NCBI GenBank assembly: GCA_023548195.1
Contig: JAJHZJ010000028.1
Coordinates: 1,995,001-2,059,000, forward strand
Direction: 5' to 3'
Source: Bettongia penicillata ogilbyi
Lineage: Eukaryota > Chordata > Mammalia > Diprotodontia > Potoroidae
DNA length: 64,000 nt
This document shows positions 63,656-64,000 of this stretch, one piece after another; within the stretch, counting starts at the first letter, position 1; each line of letters begins with the position of its first letter. The notes under the pieces were generated by a model. The model did no database searches, was not told the DNA's origin, and saw nothing but the letters and a program-made list of their open reading frames with translations. Both the position numbers and the translations under genes were made by a program.

Positions 63656-64000
63656 GATTAATGTCCTTATGGCACCACTTTCATCACATCTCAAAAACCT
63701 TCAATTGCTCCCTATTGCTTAACTATATCAAGTTCAAATTATTCTGTCTGGTTTTTAGTTCTACATCATATTGTCCTGTACTTCCTATCCAATTTCATTT
63801 CCCTTTATTCTTACACATGCTCTATCCATTGAAGTCAGGTACATTTCTTTACTTCTTTATCCTCCCCCTTCCACTCCCACAAATGCATCATGTACTTTTC
63901 CTTACTCCATGCTTTCATTTGTGTTGTTTTTCCTACCTAGAATGCCTTTCCTTCTTACTTACCTGCGTCTGTAAATCCAATCCATCTTTCAAGACTCAAT
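63656..64000 (+). repeat. L2 3' UTR, cut by window end
   Basis: 'aaccttcaattgctccctat', 'cctacctagaatgcctttcc' and 'ccaatccatctttcaagact' are in L2 order; the terminus lies beyond the window. Confidence 0.82.

Overview
The window looks like non-coding mammalian DNA from a marsupial. The main evidence is the repeat set: CORE-SINEs whose 3' ends match the BovB/RTE tail (Mar-1 type), tRNA-headed SINEs, SINEs with a second RTE-like tail, a half-L1 (HAL1) element, BovB/RTE and CR1/L3 fragments, plus abundant L2 and MIR. I cannot tell the species from sequence alone. I see no host protein-coding exon, rRNA, functional tRNA or CRISPR array. Every longer open frame I checked lies in a transposon, a simple repeat or low-complexity DNA. 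All family names below come from recognising consensus features by eye, so boundaries are good to about 10-30 bases unless a target-site duplication is given.

Layout. 1-4.6 kb: a SINE split by a 2.8-kb HAL1 with a 16-bp target-site duplication, then MIR-type SINEs. 4.6-12 kb: mostly unique sequence with scattered MIRs, two small hAT-type elements, and an L2 interrupted by a 5'-truncated L1. 12-16.3 kb: two CR1/L3 3' ends (each hit by a SINE), a BovB 3' end, and a small minisatellite built from a SINE tail. 16.3-29.9 kb: a dense mosaic of L2, MIR, Mar-1, RTE-tailed SINEs, an AGC/AGT array and a split CR1/L3 reverse-transcriptase fragment. 30.1-36.4 kb: a diverged tandem array of about ten units near 550 bp, the most unusual structure here. 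36.7-41.3 kb: CR1/L3, L2 and SINEs. 41.3-43.1 kb: a repeat-poor block containing a 114-bp-offset tandem duplication. 43.1-50.1 kb: SINEs, two adjacent L1 3' ends (one split by a hAT element), and a 5'-complete but 3'-truncated L1 with a 17-bp target-site duplication. 50.1-62.3 kb: L2 and MIR remnants in unique sequence. 62.4-63.6 kb: a second repeat-poor block with a G-quadruplex motif. The window ends inside another L2.

The nesting gives a relative order. L2, MIR and CR1/L3 are the oldest layer; hAT elements, Mar-1 and RTE-tailed SINEs landed in them; L1-class insertions with intact duplications are the latest. The window is probably intergenic or deep intronic. The two repeat-poor blocks are the best places to look for conserved regulatory sequence.
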